From Sipunculus nudus (lineage: Eukaryota > Annelida > Sipuncula > Golfingiida > Sipunculidae): a DNA stretch of 64,000 nucleotides. The translations under genes and the position numbers were made by a program. Each line of letters starts with the position of its first letter. Position 1 is the first letter of the stretch. This document shows positions 1 through 12,321 of this stretch, piece after piece. The notes under the pieces were generated by a model that was not told where the DNA came from, searched no databases, and worked only from the letters and a program-made list of their open reading frames with translations. The DNA lies in NCBI GenBank assembly GCA_026874595.1, contig CM049313.1, positions 44,542,659 to 44,606,658 on the forward strand, in the 5' to 3' direction.

Positions 1-65
1 AGCATTTTCCTTACGCGAGATCTCCTTGTGCACAATAGACCTTTTCGCTGCGCGGAGGTTGCCTT

Positions 66-300
66 TTGAGAAGGGATCACCAATGGGGATTATTTCGGGC
101 CGGTCACCGCAAATTTAAGAAAAGCCCAGATAGGGCCCCCGGAGAAAAATTCTGTCCCGCCATCAAACACTCTGTGGCCATTGTGTTACCAGGCCCGAAG
201 ACACAAAGAAAAGAGGCGCCCGAGGGGGAGCAAATATTAAAATTATTAATTATGCAGGTAATACGCAAATATTGCAAATAAAAGAGGGCGGAATCTCTGG
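66..300. repeat. Diverged dispersed repeat, copy 1
   Basis: This segment resembles positions 4840-5110 in the same orientation. The best-matching part runs from the AAAGAAAAGAGGCGCCCGAG stretch into a shared AAATATTAAAATTATTAATTAT block, and both copies carry an earlier CAATGGGGATTAT-like block. The match is patchy, so this is an old repeat. No coding content or transposon termini are recognisable. The rest of 1-1300 holds nothing else I can support except a C14 tract near 965-980. Confidence 0.45.
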
Positions 301-1305
301 GACAAACCCAGAGCATATGTATGTCGAAAATCACGGCAATCCGTACGGCGGTATCAGAGGAGATACGGAAAATCACAAAAATCGCCTTACGCTATTAATA
401 TATAGATAACAACCAGTTATGTAAAATACAAGTACAGTATAAGCTGACAATATGATAAAGACCACTTTGGGACGAAAGTTACAAGTAAAGAATGTACTCA
501 AATGGATATTAATGTATGTATGTACAAATTTCTGCAGAGATGCCTTAAGTGCAGTAACCTTTTTTCAACTCCAAGAAAATGTAACATCAAATATTGTATA
601 TTTGAAATAATATTTTATAATAGGATTGTCCATTAATATTGTGTCAATGTTTATCTTTGTTAACCACATTATGAACATAAAACTCTTAAATTTACCAAAA
701 TAAAATTGATACAACAACATTGTTCCCAGCTATACTCTGTTTATTGCGGATATTATAAAATATTGTTGATGCATCATCTTTTCTGTAAGACAAAATAACT
801 GAATACCTATAAAGGAACATTTGCATAGTGTTGTCAAAATAATTGGTCAGAGTTAACACTCTAAAGTCTACAAGGAATACATTTTTTTCACATTCATCTT
901 TTCACGGTACAATTTTGAACACCACGGATTTTTTTTTTCAACACACTTGTCAACACGCAGCCTACCCCCCCCCCCCCCCCTTGATTTGATTCCACACGTT
1001 CTATAGTATGCATGTTATCAGCCCCGCCCTGCACACAATCCAAAGCTGGGGCCCATGAATCGGAGCCCTAATGTCTTGATCTTCTGTGTCATCAAGGCAT
1101 ACAGTCAGATTGGGAATTCAGCAGCAGGTCCCCTCGGACCCATGTAGATTCACTGGGTCTGTCTATAAGTTTTTGATGCGAATGGATGCACCTGTTTCAT
1201 TAAAACATAAAAATCTAGGTAATATATTGTAAATATTATTTTTTTTTCAATTTGCAATCAATACAAATATTTTCCAAACATGCCTCACTGGGCAGTGTTA
1301 AATCA

Positions 1306-1308
<3 letters not shown>

Positions 1309-1351
<43 letters not shown>

Positions 1352-1379
1352 CATATATATATAGTTGAATCTAATTTCA

Positions 1380-1419
<40 letters not shown>

Positions 1420-1420
1420 G
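1309..1420. repeat. (AT)n microsatellites (two blocks)
   Basis: Two blocks of pure or nearly pure AT dinucleotides are separated by about 30 bases. The short unit TATAGTTGAA[A/T]...TTCATGATATA occurs after each block, so part of the locus looks locally duplicated. Confidence 0.9.
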
Positions 1421-1920
1421 AAATATAACTTCATGATATATCTGTCTCCTTTTAATAATTATACTTTATAATTATAATATAGGCTCTCTATTGTTAACAT
1501 CTGTGGATAAAAAAACTCGTTCTGTCATATAATTTATCTGTTCTGAACATAAAAACACAAAGAATTCATCAATAAACATAATATATATTTAAATATAATA
1601 TTTATATAGGAAACATATAAAATTAAAAAAATATCTGAAACTGGAACTATGGAAGACAGGATTGCAACTAAACTTCTGAAGATAGTATAATAATACTATA
1701 GTATACATTTGTAGACTGTACTCCCACAAGACTCCGGCTTATTTGGTAGTCCATTCATATGATACATGGACACTTGATTCTGCCATTACTTATTTATAGG
1801 TAAATTACTGTTATTTTAGGGCTATATAATTTTGTCAGCACTATCTTACCTGATTCACTGCGGTTCGTTGCAGCAGCAGCACCCCCCCCCCCCCCCCCAA
1901 CCAACCGCGTGGTGGCGCTA

Positions 1921-1950
1921 GCGTCCGTGACGTCAAAATGGCGACCAATG
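1921..1950 (+). promoter_or_regulatory. CRE plus YY1-like motif pair
   Basis: A perfect CRE octamer TGACGTCA (1928-1935) is followed directly by AAAATGGCGACC, a good match to the YY1 consensus. It lies in a locally CpG-rich patch after a poly-C run. Such pairs occur at TATA-less promoters of housekeeping genes, but no convincing downstream gene is seen, so promoter function is conjectural. A short reading frame starts at this ATG and stops after about 17 codons. Confidence 0.25.
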
Positions 1951-2638
1951 AAAAAACGCGAAGTGAACCCTCTCGTCCACCCTTCCGCTAAAGGTCGTTT
2001 CTACTCAAAACGATTCTCTTCTGTTTGGGCACTGTTGGAAGGACCGGACTACTTGACAAGTGTAGCCTGGTACCAAATTCTCATAAATTATTTAACAGGA
2101 AATTAATGGACGGACGGACGAATAACCATACCTACAGCACATATACCGGGTAACTTATCAGCAAATAGACGTCAGCTGAGCTAAAATTGTGGGTTCCCTT
2201 AACTTGCTGAAGTTCAGCCCCGTATATATTATGCACCTATAGTACGTCCCAGTACCCGTGTCCACATTTTTTTCTGGGATAATTTTTTCATACGTGTGAA
2301 GCAGTGTTAACCTTTCTTGTCCAAAGGTTGCAGGAGCTTTTCTGCCGACTGCCTGCGTAAAAAGTAATGCCTTAGTCCTTACCTTGTTACAGCGTTTACG
2401 ACTTATTCCTTGTCTGAGAACTGATAATAAAAAAAGCCTGTCAAACTTATGACGTCAGTCAATTGACCTATCCATGAACTCTGTGCGACCTTAATCGCAT
2501 ATTCTTTCAATGAATAAATATAAGCATGGGGCTAAGGAGCAACCAATCAGGGGACCTTAAACACTGTAAAGCGTCAATCATCTGAAAAAAAATAAAAATT
2601 TGCATAATTTGACAGAGCTCTGTCAAACAGAACACGTG

Positions 2639-2676
2639 TATAGTCCGTTCCACCAACCGTGAAACACTTTTTTTTC
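2639..2676. repeat. Left arm of a 37-bp inverted repeat (partner 8916-8952)
   Basis: The sequence beginning TATAGTCCGTTCCACCAACC and continuing through GTGAAACAC plus a T-run is the reverse complement of 8916-8952 apart from one base in the T-run. The arms bracket about 6.3 kb. They may be terminal inverted repeats of one large element or two oppositely oriented copies of a smaller repeat. Partial copies of the same end (GGAACGGACTATA or GAAACGGACTATTA) occur near 10549-10562 and 19827-19840. Confidence 0.6.
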
Positions 2677-4839
2677 GCGATCATTTTTAAAAGAATTGAG
2701 AACGAACAGAGATTTTTGGTACAGAGGTAATTGAGAACGCGACCTAATTTTCTGACAGGAAAAATGCCACATACCCGAGATGAATAGCCTGTAATGAACA
2801 AAAATCAAAATGCTGGAAAAACTCACGGACTGTTTACGAAATTTTGTGCTTGGTCAACTGACAAGATTCTGCCTCGCACGCGTGTGACGTCATAAGCGGT
2901 GTTCCATTTTGCAGGAGATAGAATCCCGCTGTCTTGCGATGTGGTGGTGAAACAATAATAGCAGCTAGCACGTTACTATCATTAACACATGTATGTAGCC
3001 CCTGTTATATCATATGATTGTACAGGAATGATGAATGGCACTCCCTTCGTTACGCGGTTTCAGAGTCATAGGAGATTCTTTTAAGTTTAAAATAACCCGA
3101 TAGGCCTACATTTACATCAATAATAACTGCAACATCTCGCCTTAAAAGGTGTCGGTATTCATAACAAACAACCATGTATCACCTGAATGTGCTTATAACA
3201 GTGACACCATTCAAGTGTTATTCCCACCACCACCACCCATAATTTAAATATCGATGGAAGATTACATTCCTTATGAACTTATCAGTGATTACAAGCAGTG
3301 TTAATAACATTCACAATATTAATGGTTAAAATGGCAAAACTTGGGTACACATGTGGGCCCTATAAATTTTCTCAAGGCGCGTCCCCACGCACCATCACCT
3401 TTAACAATGTATCGCTGGTGGAGTTCACACAGTCCATTCAATCAAATGTCAATTCAAGCTCCGCAGGGGTTAAAATTGTTAAGTGAACTCTTGTTTTCGT
3501 AAATTATAAATAAACAATTCCTCAGTGACAGTCATTTGAATACAATACCTTTCCTGGCAAAGTTAACATAAATGCTTCTGTCACAAGCACAATATTTGAT
3601 AAGCCTTGCGTTAGTTTGTTTTGTATGATTTTCCATGGAAAAGGAATCTGGTGTTGCTAAAGGCCTACTCTGAATTTACTGGCAACTAGCTGCTCCCGTG
3701 GAAAATCCACGGCTCTATCTGATGTATATTTTTGTAATGAGCTGACAGGAAGTAAACGACGCATATTTTAATCCTAAGGTTTTGTAGGAACGTTTGCCAC
3801 GTGTTTCACTTATATGATAAAAAAAAGATTACTTCTGCTGAGTTCTCCAGGAACACCCTTCCCAAAAATATCAACATAGAAAGAAAAATTATTCTAGGCC
3901 TATTCAAGATATCACACTAATAAATTTTGCGTTATTTGTATACACATGCATATGTCGTTGAATTCTCTTGTACGCGAAACGTATAGCTGCAATTGTGAAA
4001 AAAATAGGCCCAGAAAAATATATTCCAACAAATTTTTGGTTTGATTACTGTAAACTGTCATGGATTAAGCAGGTCTGATGCAAAATTGACAATTGTCCGA
4101 GATAAAAAGAAAGCAGGTTGATATATTTCGATCAAAGCATTTAGCAAAGAAACCACTTTAGCCATGGTTCGTTGCATTGTCCATAGCCCATTTCATTTTG
4201 GGGGTAATAAGAATCACCACAAAATATATTTTCTTATTTACCATTATGGAAAAAGGACCATTTCTTTGTCCCCGTGTGGAAGCCACCCATTCGTATTCAT
4301 TTATTCTGCCACTCGCAAGGTGATGTTGTGTTACTGAAGCATGTCAGTGTTCACACATGAAACGCACACAAGTGAACACATGGCTGATATTAAAGGAGAT
4401 TCTGGTGGAGGTCTGTACGCCCAGACTACAGATTCTAGTTTGTTATCAATTTAAAGATGTACTGGTGATATTTATTCATGTTTCACCGTCCTACAGACAA
4501 CGGATCTTAACAAATATATGTGAACCCCACTCCCCCCGCCCCTATCGAACCCGAATGAAAATTAAGTTGTTGGGTTTCTTTTTGAAAAAAAAAACTTCAT
4601 AAAACACATGACTTGGCCGAACTTTTGAAACCATGGTATAATGATAAGATATTTTTGAATGTATAAAAATCAACATACCTGTAACCAATAAAAAAAACTT
4701 TCAAATGGTGGACACGTCACTGGACTCAGTGCCCCGTGTTGACCAAACTGAAAATCCCTCGCATTGAAAGGGGAGTCATGTGGTTTTTGGATTAAAAACC
4801 TTTCCTTTCTTTTGAGAGAGAAAATACCTTTAGAGGCGT

Positions 4840-5110
4840 TACAATGGATATGGGTGTCAATGGGATTATAGTGGACCCGCGTGAGCGCCTATTGCACAGA
4901 AATGCCTTCAGGGCAGGATATGCGCTCTGGCCAAGGTCTTTAACAGGCCATTGAAAATCTCCGAGGCGCCTCCTTAAAAAGCGTCACAGGCATGGAGGAC
5001 CATGCAGCACAAAAGAAATAGGGGCACCTGATGGGGAAATATTAAAATTATTAATTATTCAGCTTTATGGAGCAAAATCCCGCAAAATAAAACAAACTTG
5101 TCATAGAAGA
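4840..5110. repeat. Diverged dispersed repeat, copy 2
   Basis: Partner of the repeat at 66-300, in the same orientation. The clearest block is AAATATTAAAATTATTAATTAT near 5036-5060, preceded by an AAAGAAATAGGGGCACCTGA block matching the equivalent block of copy 1. Confidence 0.45.
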
Positions 5111-7449
5111 GCACACCACCGATACGTCTGCCGAAATTGGAGGTTTAATCAGAACGGAAGCAGGTAAACCGTCGTCTAGAAAAAAAAAACAACTCCGTAT
5201 TAATTATATAGATATCAGAAACATATATTCGATCATTATCACTTCCTTTTTTTAAATATGACGTATGTATAGAGTGATTATGTCCACATACCAATTTAAT
5301 ATTATTTCTGAAAAAACATGAATTTATTTCTGCCTAAATTTAGGCATAATCTACGGGCCAGAATTTACATTATAATTAATGTCTTGCGTGATCCCAACCT
5401 TGAAATTGGATCGTCTGTATCGCACTGCAAGTACGCCCGGATTGGTCAGAAGTTAGGAGAATATTCCGACCGGTTCATTATAAGTGGGGGTGGCAAGAAG
5501 CCAGTATATGGGTAAGGCTACTGAAAATGACCCCAGGCCCTTATAAATTGTTCTCAACCTTTATTTCCAACAGTATTCAATCCAGCTGGAAAAATTCTAC
5601 ACGATGATATGTAATATTTGTATGTGGAAAAATTATTTGTTCATCTGCTAAGGCAAAGAATAATAAGGAAAACAGTGATTTATCTATTTACTGGGTGTCC
5701 CCATTTGAGGGTATAATGTTTCCATGTGATCTACAGGTACATATTCAATTTTACTGATCATTTATTTCTAGATATAATAATTAAAGTAACCCATCAGAGT
5801 ATTTAACGGAATTAGTAATTTAGTAAAATTTACACACCTTGCCGTCGGCATATTATATGTAAAAATGTCCCAAAATAAACATTATTTTACGATATCCAAT
5901 TTTTTCTTGTGAATTTTGAAATTTTGAAACAAAACACGGTTTCAGCTGGCTAAATTAGTGTGCAAAATGAAATTTTAAACAAAACTTCAAAAAACAAATC
6001 TGGAGTGGCTTAACATTGAGCCTTTACTGCAGATTGGCTATTGCTATATTTTATGATACCGTTTTTTTTTACCTTGATAGACAAAGAGTTAATTTTAAGT
6101 CTTAAATAGGCTATTATCAAATATATGTCATGTGTTGTATGGATCCACTTCCATTCTGATCACTGGCGGGGGCCATTTTCAGTGGCCTGGCCCATATATA
6201 CCTATACAAATTTCACGGACACATGAATAGGCCTACGTAGATTCGCATCGAAATTTACGCAACCTTTTGTACAAAGGTGACAAGTAAAGTTGCATTTTTT
6301 TACAAATTTGAACAGATTCACACCGGCTTTGGATATAAAACTTGATACATCCGCCGCATATCTATAGATGAATGCAGTTGAACAGCACTAATGAAACTAT
6401 AAAGTGATTAAAATAAAGCCCGGCATCCTCATTCTGATAAACGAACAAAACGTGTTTTACCATATCCTGTTCATCAAGTTTACTGGGAGGAAAATTAGAA
6501 ACATTTCCATAAAACAATGGGTGAAGATGCCCCAATTTTATACATGGTCAAAATTACAGGAAAAGTATTGGCGATGTATAAACAAATGATCGACCCTCAT
6601 AGGACAATGTCTCAGCTTGGCTATAACTGTCCAATATTTGAAAAAGGGGTTTGACACCTTGATATATCATAAATGTTCCAGTTCTTTTGAATTTTGTTGA
6701 TAAATAAATGAAGTATTCATGATAAAATCACAATTCATTTCGTGAATTCAGTACCATGACTAGCTTTTCATTTTCTTAATTTGCAATCCTTGCTTTGTTA
6801 CCCACAGTTTGTGATGCCATGGAGCCATGATGCCTACATCGCCTCCCATCAAAGGGTACTGCGCGCGTGTATTACAAGTTGACAAAATATATTAACTCAT
6901 CTTAGAACAGGATTCCCGGCAGTGCAAAACACTGGTTTAAAGTGGATTTACGTCAGGCTCTGGTAACAATGACTACATGCTGCATGAATGAGACTGCCTG
7001 CCTGGCCATGACCAGGGCTCTGTGTTCTATGTTAAAGACGGGCAGTATACGAGTATTTCTACAAAAAATGTCGCATTTCATGTCCCGAAACTATATTTGT
7101 TACTGAGAAATTAGCAAATGCTAAAAATGACATGAATAACCATTCAGATTGTTGCTAAAGATATAACCATTATTATGAGATAAAAATAATTTAAATCGGG
7201 GCAGAAATACATACAGAAAAAAAGCTGCAAATGTTACAATACCCTTAAATTTCCGTTGTCCCTTTCTCTCGGATCTTAAATTCAAAACAGCGTTTTTCTG
7301 TAACCACTGTTCCATTTATATAGATTTTGTTTTCCACGTTGTCACAGCGGTGAAAGTTTATTAAGATGATATTTTTGCTTGATTTTTCCTGACGGTTTTG
7401 TTTTTAATACAAAAATTTGGATATAAAACGTATGTCTCCCAAAATATAC

Positions 7450-8095
7450 TCGGCACCGTTACCTGACCTTTTGACCTTTCAGCGCGTGAACAGAAACCAC
7501 TTTGCTGATGCAGGAAGCAGCGTTTATTAGAGTTCAGGAAATTTTGTACACATAATCCACAATTAAATTTAGTAACTGTCATATCAGTGTTCTCTGTTAA
7601 TCATTTAAGGGTTAAAAAGATCACCGTATGTTTATTTGGACTCGACACCGTTACACCTGCGAAAAATTAACCGTCACATATAACACTTCGAAAATGGCTT
7701 CCTCTTGTTGTTCATGTAGTGATAACACGTGCTGCCCTCTTAGGGACGATATGGAAGTAATTTTATTGTCCTGCATCTGACGAATAGATGAAAAAATCTC
7801 AGCACCGTTACCAATCGAAACCGTTACCTGCATGAAAAATGACGGTGTAAAGATGAAGTTAACGGTATCGAGAACTTGGTATTAAATCCAAATTATTGAA
7901 ATAGAATTTGAAACATATTTTGGGCTAAATATTTTAAACAATTGCGTTTCTTCTATTCAAACAGGCATTTGCTTGTTTGAAAACATAATACTGGTATTCA
8001 AGTAGTCACTAGGGTTATTTTTACTTCAGAAGCTCGAATCCGTTACCTATGCTCAACACCGTTATCTATGCTCAACACCGTTACCTAGAGGATTT
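7450..8095. repeat. Cluster of ACCGTTACC motifs
   Basis: The motif ACCGTTACC or close variants recurs about seven times in 640 bases (near 7454, 7647, 7805, 7820, 8040, 8057, 8077), often preceded by CA. Between 8037 and 8095 it forms a short tandem of about 20-bp units (CTATGCTCAACACCGTTA type). It lies within the interval bracketed by the 37-bp inverted repeats. Function unknown. Confidence 0.5.
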
Positions 8096-8915
8096 AAAAC
8101 CATGTTTAAATTTTTATTTCTGCGCATTCCAAAAATTAACAAGGTATTTCGACTCAAATTCTGAAGGTAGAACTTTGTCCGGTAAACCCCTGCAAATGCA
8201 CCCCTCTGGATGCATATGAAGAAAATATGTTCTTTTTTACACACTTATTTTTGTTAAATTCATAACTGAAATTTATGTTTTGATTTTATCAAAGGCTATT
8301 AATTTAAATTTTATCGAAAATCACAAAAAATCTAGTCAAAACAATTTCTGAAATGTGCAAGTGAGATTTTACTGCGTGTCACGGTGTCGAGATAAAGGCT
8401 TATATTTTCCCCTTACCTGGACTATTTATAAAAAATAGGAAACTGAAAAGTGCACTACTTGCATTATTTTACAATTCTAACGATATTTTTCTACAAATTA
8501 AGTTTTGTTATATCAAAATCAAGATTTAAAAAAAAATCACCAAGAAAACCCTTGAAATGGGAAGTTTTCTGTAGAAATACCCATACAGTATAAGATATCG
8601 GTGCCTAGCTGGGTCTACTAAACTCGGTGACACCTGCTGACCTCTTCATAACGTGTATTCAGGAAATTTCACGCGACCACCGTGACGTCACGGTTACGTC
8701 ATTCCATTATGATGGCAAAGATTTCACATACAACGCCGTTCAGTTTGGCCAAGTTAGCTATACACTTCTTACATAAAGTAAACAACACCTCAGCGTCGTG
8801 ATGCAAGTCGTTTTTAATACATTATCACTGACTTTATATAAAATTAGGTCGTTTTCTAGGAATTCACCCTATCGCTAAGAAAACAAATTATATATCAAGG
8901 TAGAAAAGAAAACGT

Positions 8916-8952
8916 GAAAAAAAGTGTTTCACGGTTGGTGGAACGGACTATA
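8916..8952. repeat. Right arm of the 37-bp inverted repeat
   Basis: Reverse complement of 2639-2676, ending GGTGGAACGGACTATA. The bases immediately outside differ on the two sides, so I cannot define a target-site duplication beyond TA or TATA. Confidence 0.6.
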
Positions 8953-9318
8953 GGTACGGGTACATTAACTCTGGATTCGGTAGGGTAGACCGGGGCAAGA
9001 CGCCCACCCTAAGGGAAAATCTTTATTGCCATTTTGTATATATTTTTAAATCTTATTTCTTATTCTGTAAAAAAATAGTTTTCCTAGGTGAAAATATACT
9101 ATGACTGAAATTTTTGCAAAACCAAAGAAAACATTTAAATAAATAAGAAAAGAACAATCCCGTAAACATCGGCGTTTTACCCCAGTCCTGGGGCAAGACG
9201 CCCATGGGTGGGCTTTTTACCCCGACCTCAGCCTTCTTCATTTATAATCCGTTTTGTTCTCAAAGGGACACTTTTGTTTAAACCCTGGCCCTATAACAGT
9301 TTAGCCAAAGCATGAAGA

Positions 9319-9320
<2 letters not shown>

Positions 9321-9386
<66 letters not shown>
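9321..9386. repeat. (AT)n microsatellite
   Basis: About 66 bases of AT dinucleotide directly abut the left end of a 162-bp palindrome. Confidence 0.9.
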
Positions 9387-9387
<1 letters not shown>

Positions 9388-9548
9388 CTCTGGAGAAAAA
9401 CAACACTTAATTCACAACAGTCTGTTTCACGGGGTGCAACCCGATCATCAGGTGAATGTGGTTAGAATTCTAACCACGTTCACCTGATGATCGGGTCGCA
9501 CCCCGTGAAACAGACTGTTGTGAATTAAGTGTTGTTTTTCTTCAGAGT
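9387..9548. repeat. 162-bp near-perfect palindrome (fold-back unit)
   Basis: The two arms are mirror complements around the GAATTC at 9465-9470, with only a few mismatches over about 80 bases each. The arms carry AACAACACTTAATTCACAAC, a CACGGGGTGC block and a CACCTGATGATCGGG block. The unit sits between (AT)n tracts. On its right it continues into a 64-base arm (9549-9612) that is also found as both arms of the fold-back at 28849-29008, so the two belong to one family. Confidence 0.85.
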
Positions 9549-9609
9549 TATACCGCTCTGGCCTAGTCTGTAGGCCATAGAGCACTTTACATCGGAGGGT
9601 AACACTACC

Positions 9610-9612
<3 letters not shown>
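9549..9612. repeat. Single copy of the 28.9-kb fold-back arm
   Basis: This stretch, from TACCGCTCTGGCCTAG to ACACTACCTTCTA, matches the 66-bp arms of the fold-back at 28849-29008 nearly base for base. The join to the neighbouring ACTCT(G)(A)AGAAAAACAACAC segment is shared as well. Here the arm is present once rather than twice. Confidence 0.85.

Positions 9613-9646
<34 letters not shown>
9613..9646. repeat. (AT)n microsatellite
   Basis: AT dinucleotide tract directly following the TTCTA end of the fold-back arm, as at the outer left end of the 28.9-kb copy. Confidence 0.85.
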
Positions 9647-9652
<6 letters not shown>

Positions 9653-9659
9653 TTTATAT

Positions 9660-11250
9660 ATATTTATACTAGTATGTATATATTTAGGCCTATATAAATA
9701 GGCCTAGGCCTACTGTTATATTAATCGTCAGTATGCCAGGTATACTGGAAAAGAGGGTTTGATGATAAAATGCAGGATACGAAGGGAATTACATGTCATT
9801 TTACTTCATAAGTTAGCTGTGAGAAGCTGTAAAATTTGACATGGCAGGAATTAATCAACATTTTATTACACCGTGCAAAAAGATGTCTGGCTTCCAATAA
9901 TCTGGAATACATATTGACCAAAATGTTAAAATAGGCTTTTAAAAAGTGAAAGAATGGTGAGATAACTGCATGGGTTGATAATATGATATACCGGTATGCT
10001 AATAACAATATATTGGGCGAACTGTTTTAATTGGAGTAGGCCTATATTTAGCTGTACAATATTTATAAATAATTGAATAATTAGTGGCTATGCATGCTCA
10101 ACGTATGTGCACATGCTCAACTTATGTGCAGAAGCAGATCAAAGGAAGGGGTCCGAGGGGTCGCGCGGTACGCCCCCCCCCCCCTTCTTTGGCCACCGCA
10201 ACCTTTCATGGCTTCAGAGTAAATTTTGTGGCCTGGACACCCCCAATCCCCTTTTCCTTTTCTGGACCTGAAGAGGTAGTGGCATCTCAAGGCAATAGAA
10301 GGCATCTTTCAAAGCAGCGTCATCATAAGACCCCCCCCCTTTTTTTTTTCTTTTTATATGTACGAACCGTCTACATTAATGTGTATGAAATATGTCAACC
10401 AGGCCGTAAAGTGAATAATATTTATATTTTGAGTAGGTAAGGTACCAAAAATTACGCTTTTGCCTCTTTATGCCATGGTGCAAATATTATTTTGCAAGTT
10501 TGTCTTATATAGAGATAATCGCAAAAAAAAACAGGTGGACAGGGGTGCTGGAACGGACTATATAGTTTAAGATCGTCGGCTTAGGTCGTCACTGAGATAA
10601 CGCAGGACCGTACATATGTTCAGGCATTTTGCTTTCTGAATTAATTATATAGAATCCATACATGGGAGAGTATTATTTTGTTGTCGTCCAATTTGCCTCA
10701 CAGCTAAATACAGATAAGCTTTAGTACAACATTTAAAAATTATCAAAAAAAAAAACAATTAGACAGAGGTAGTGGAATGGAAAATAGTTTTCGAAAGAAT
10801 GCGTGTTGAGCATGCTGGTATGCGTGTGTGTGTTTGCGCTGAGGGTCGGATTATATCAACGATTATATCGCAAATATATTGTCAGTAAAGTCGATATAAA
10901 TTGTCAGTATTGTTGTGAAATGAAAACAAAACACGTGCTTCTGTTAGTGCTTTACTCTTTATTACTGAATGTGCATGTTTACAATATACCTATGTCTAAC
11001 ATTAAACAGAATTAACATTTTTTTTATTATGAATTATAATCCTCATTCCAAATCCTCTCGCTTTAAATGCAACTTACTTGTAAACAAGATGTGGTCGGAC
11101 AATGATCCTCAGAGGGCCCTGCATTTCTGGTAGTGCTGGACTAGTTTACATGTAGGTGAAAATTTTAGGGTCAAGTTGAAAAAATATGAAAAACAGAATA
11201 AGGTTTTATCCATATGCATGAGGGAAAAAATCCTACTTGTTCAAATAATA
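9660..11250. other. No gene seen
   Basis: AT-rich sequence with a GC-richer patch at about 10130-10350 that contains C-runs. A GGAACGGACTATA repeat end lies at 10549-10562. Reading frames here are short and not protein-like. Confidence 0.5.
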
Positions 11251-11259
11251 TTAAAGAAG

Positions 11260-12165
11260 ATATATCTGAAATAATGTGTGCAACAGAAAATCACCGATTG
11301 TACTCTGTTGCCCATATTTGATTTTGAGCAAGTCTCTATTACAATGGTCAGAAGCCCCCATATAGGCACAAATGATCCCAGTGAATTTGAGAAAGATCAA
11401 GCATGTTCTTGTTGAGATATCAGGTGTGAAAGAAATCAACCATTGTGCACTAGCAGCCATATTTGAATTTCAACAGGTCTGTAATTCAATAGGTCTGGAG
11501 CCCTCGTATGTACAAATCATCCCTGTGACTTTTTGGAAAGCTGAAGTAAGTTGTTTTGAGTTATCCCGCGCAAAAGAAAATCAGCGACTGGGCTGTGGTG
11601 GCCATATTGGAATTCCGACAGGTCTTTAATTCAATAAGTCTGGAGCCCTCTTATGTATAAATCGTCCCTGTGAATTTGGGAAAGCTGCAGTATGTTGTTG
11701 TTGAGTTATTGCATGCGAAAGAAAATCAGCAATTGGGCTTTGGCGGCCATATTGGAATTCCGACAGGTCTTTAATTCAATAAGTCTGGAGCCCTCATATA
11801 TCCAAATCATCCCTGTGAATTTGGGAAAGCTGAAGTATGTTGTTTTTGAGTTATCCCGCGCAAAAGAAAATCAGCGACTAGGCCGTGGCGACCATATTGG
11901 AATTTCGACAAGTCTGTTATTCGATAGGTCTGGAGCCCTCATAGGTACCAATCATTCCTGTGAATTTGGGAAAGCTGCAGTATGTTGTTGCTGAGTTATG
12001 GTGCGCGAAAGAAAATCAGCAACTGGGCTGTGGCGGCCATATTGGAATTCCGACAAGTCCGTAATTCAAAAGGTCTAGGGCCCTCATAGGTACCAATAAT
12101 CCCTGTGAATTTGGTAAAGCTGCAGTATGATGTTGCAGAGTTAGTGCGCGCAAAGGAAAGTGTCA
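11260..12165. repeat. 145-bp tandem repeat array (about six units)
   Basis: The landmark GCCATATTGGAATTCCGACA recurs with an exact 145-base period at 11311 (degenerate), 11456, 11601, 11746, 11891 and 12036. Other landmarks in each unit are CTGGAGCCCTC, ATCCCTGTGAATTTGGGAAAGC and GCGAAAGAAAATCAGC. The units differ by point changes, and the leftmost are the most diverged. With the GGAC-rich tail that follows, the structure resembles non-autonomous Helentron/pearl-type elements known from bivalves; that assignment is inference. Confidence 0.9.
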
Positions 12166-12255
12166 CTGACGGAAGGAAAGAAGGACGGACGGACGGAAGG
12201 ACGGACTGACACGGTGATCACTATAGGGCACCGCTTGTCAAGCGTGGCCCTAATA
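12166..12255. repeat. GGAC-rich tail and hairpin ending the 145-bp array
   Basis: After the last partial unit come (GGAC)n/(GGAAG)n-type bases and then AGGGCACCGCTTGTCAAGCG followed by TGGCCCT, which can fold into a hairpin. A similar GTCC-rich block and terminal hairpin occur in the element at 18041-18500, which suggests a shared element architecture. Confidence 0.6.
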
Positions 12256-12321
12256 AAAAAATAAATGTCATGTAGAAAGAATATCATATAGCACAGATGT
12301 TGCCCTAAACGTGAATAAGTA

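Larger units (their letters stand above)
2677..8915. other. Non-coding interval between the inverted repeats
   Basis: No protein-like reading frame of useful length is visible on either strand, and I see no transposase motif. It holds the second copy of the dispersed repeat (4840-5110), a clustered motif region (7450-8095), and TGACGTCA octamers at 2885 and 8683. Most of it appears to be anonymous AT-rich sequence. Confidence 0.5.

Noticed and set aside
10084-10440. 118-codon plus-strand frame
   Set aside because: It runs through a poly-C tract (proline run) and a poly-T tract and is not protein-like.
12225-12252. Rho-independent-type terminator
   Set aside because: A hairpin is present but this is eukaryotic DNA and the hairpin fits the end of a repeat element.
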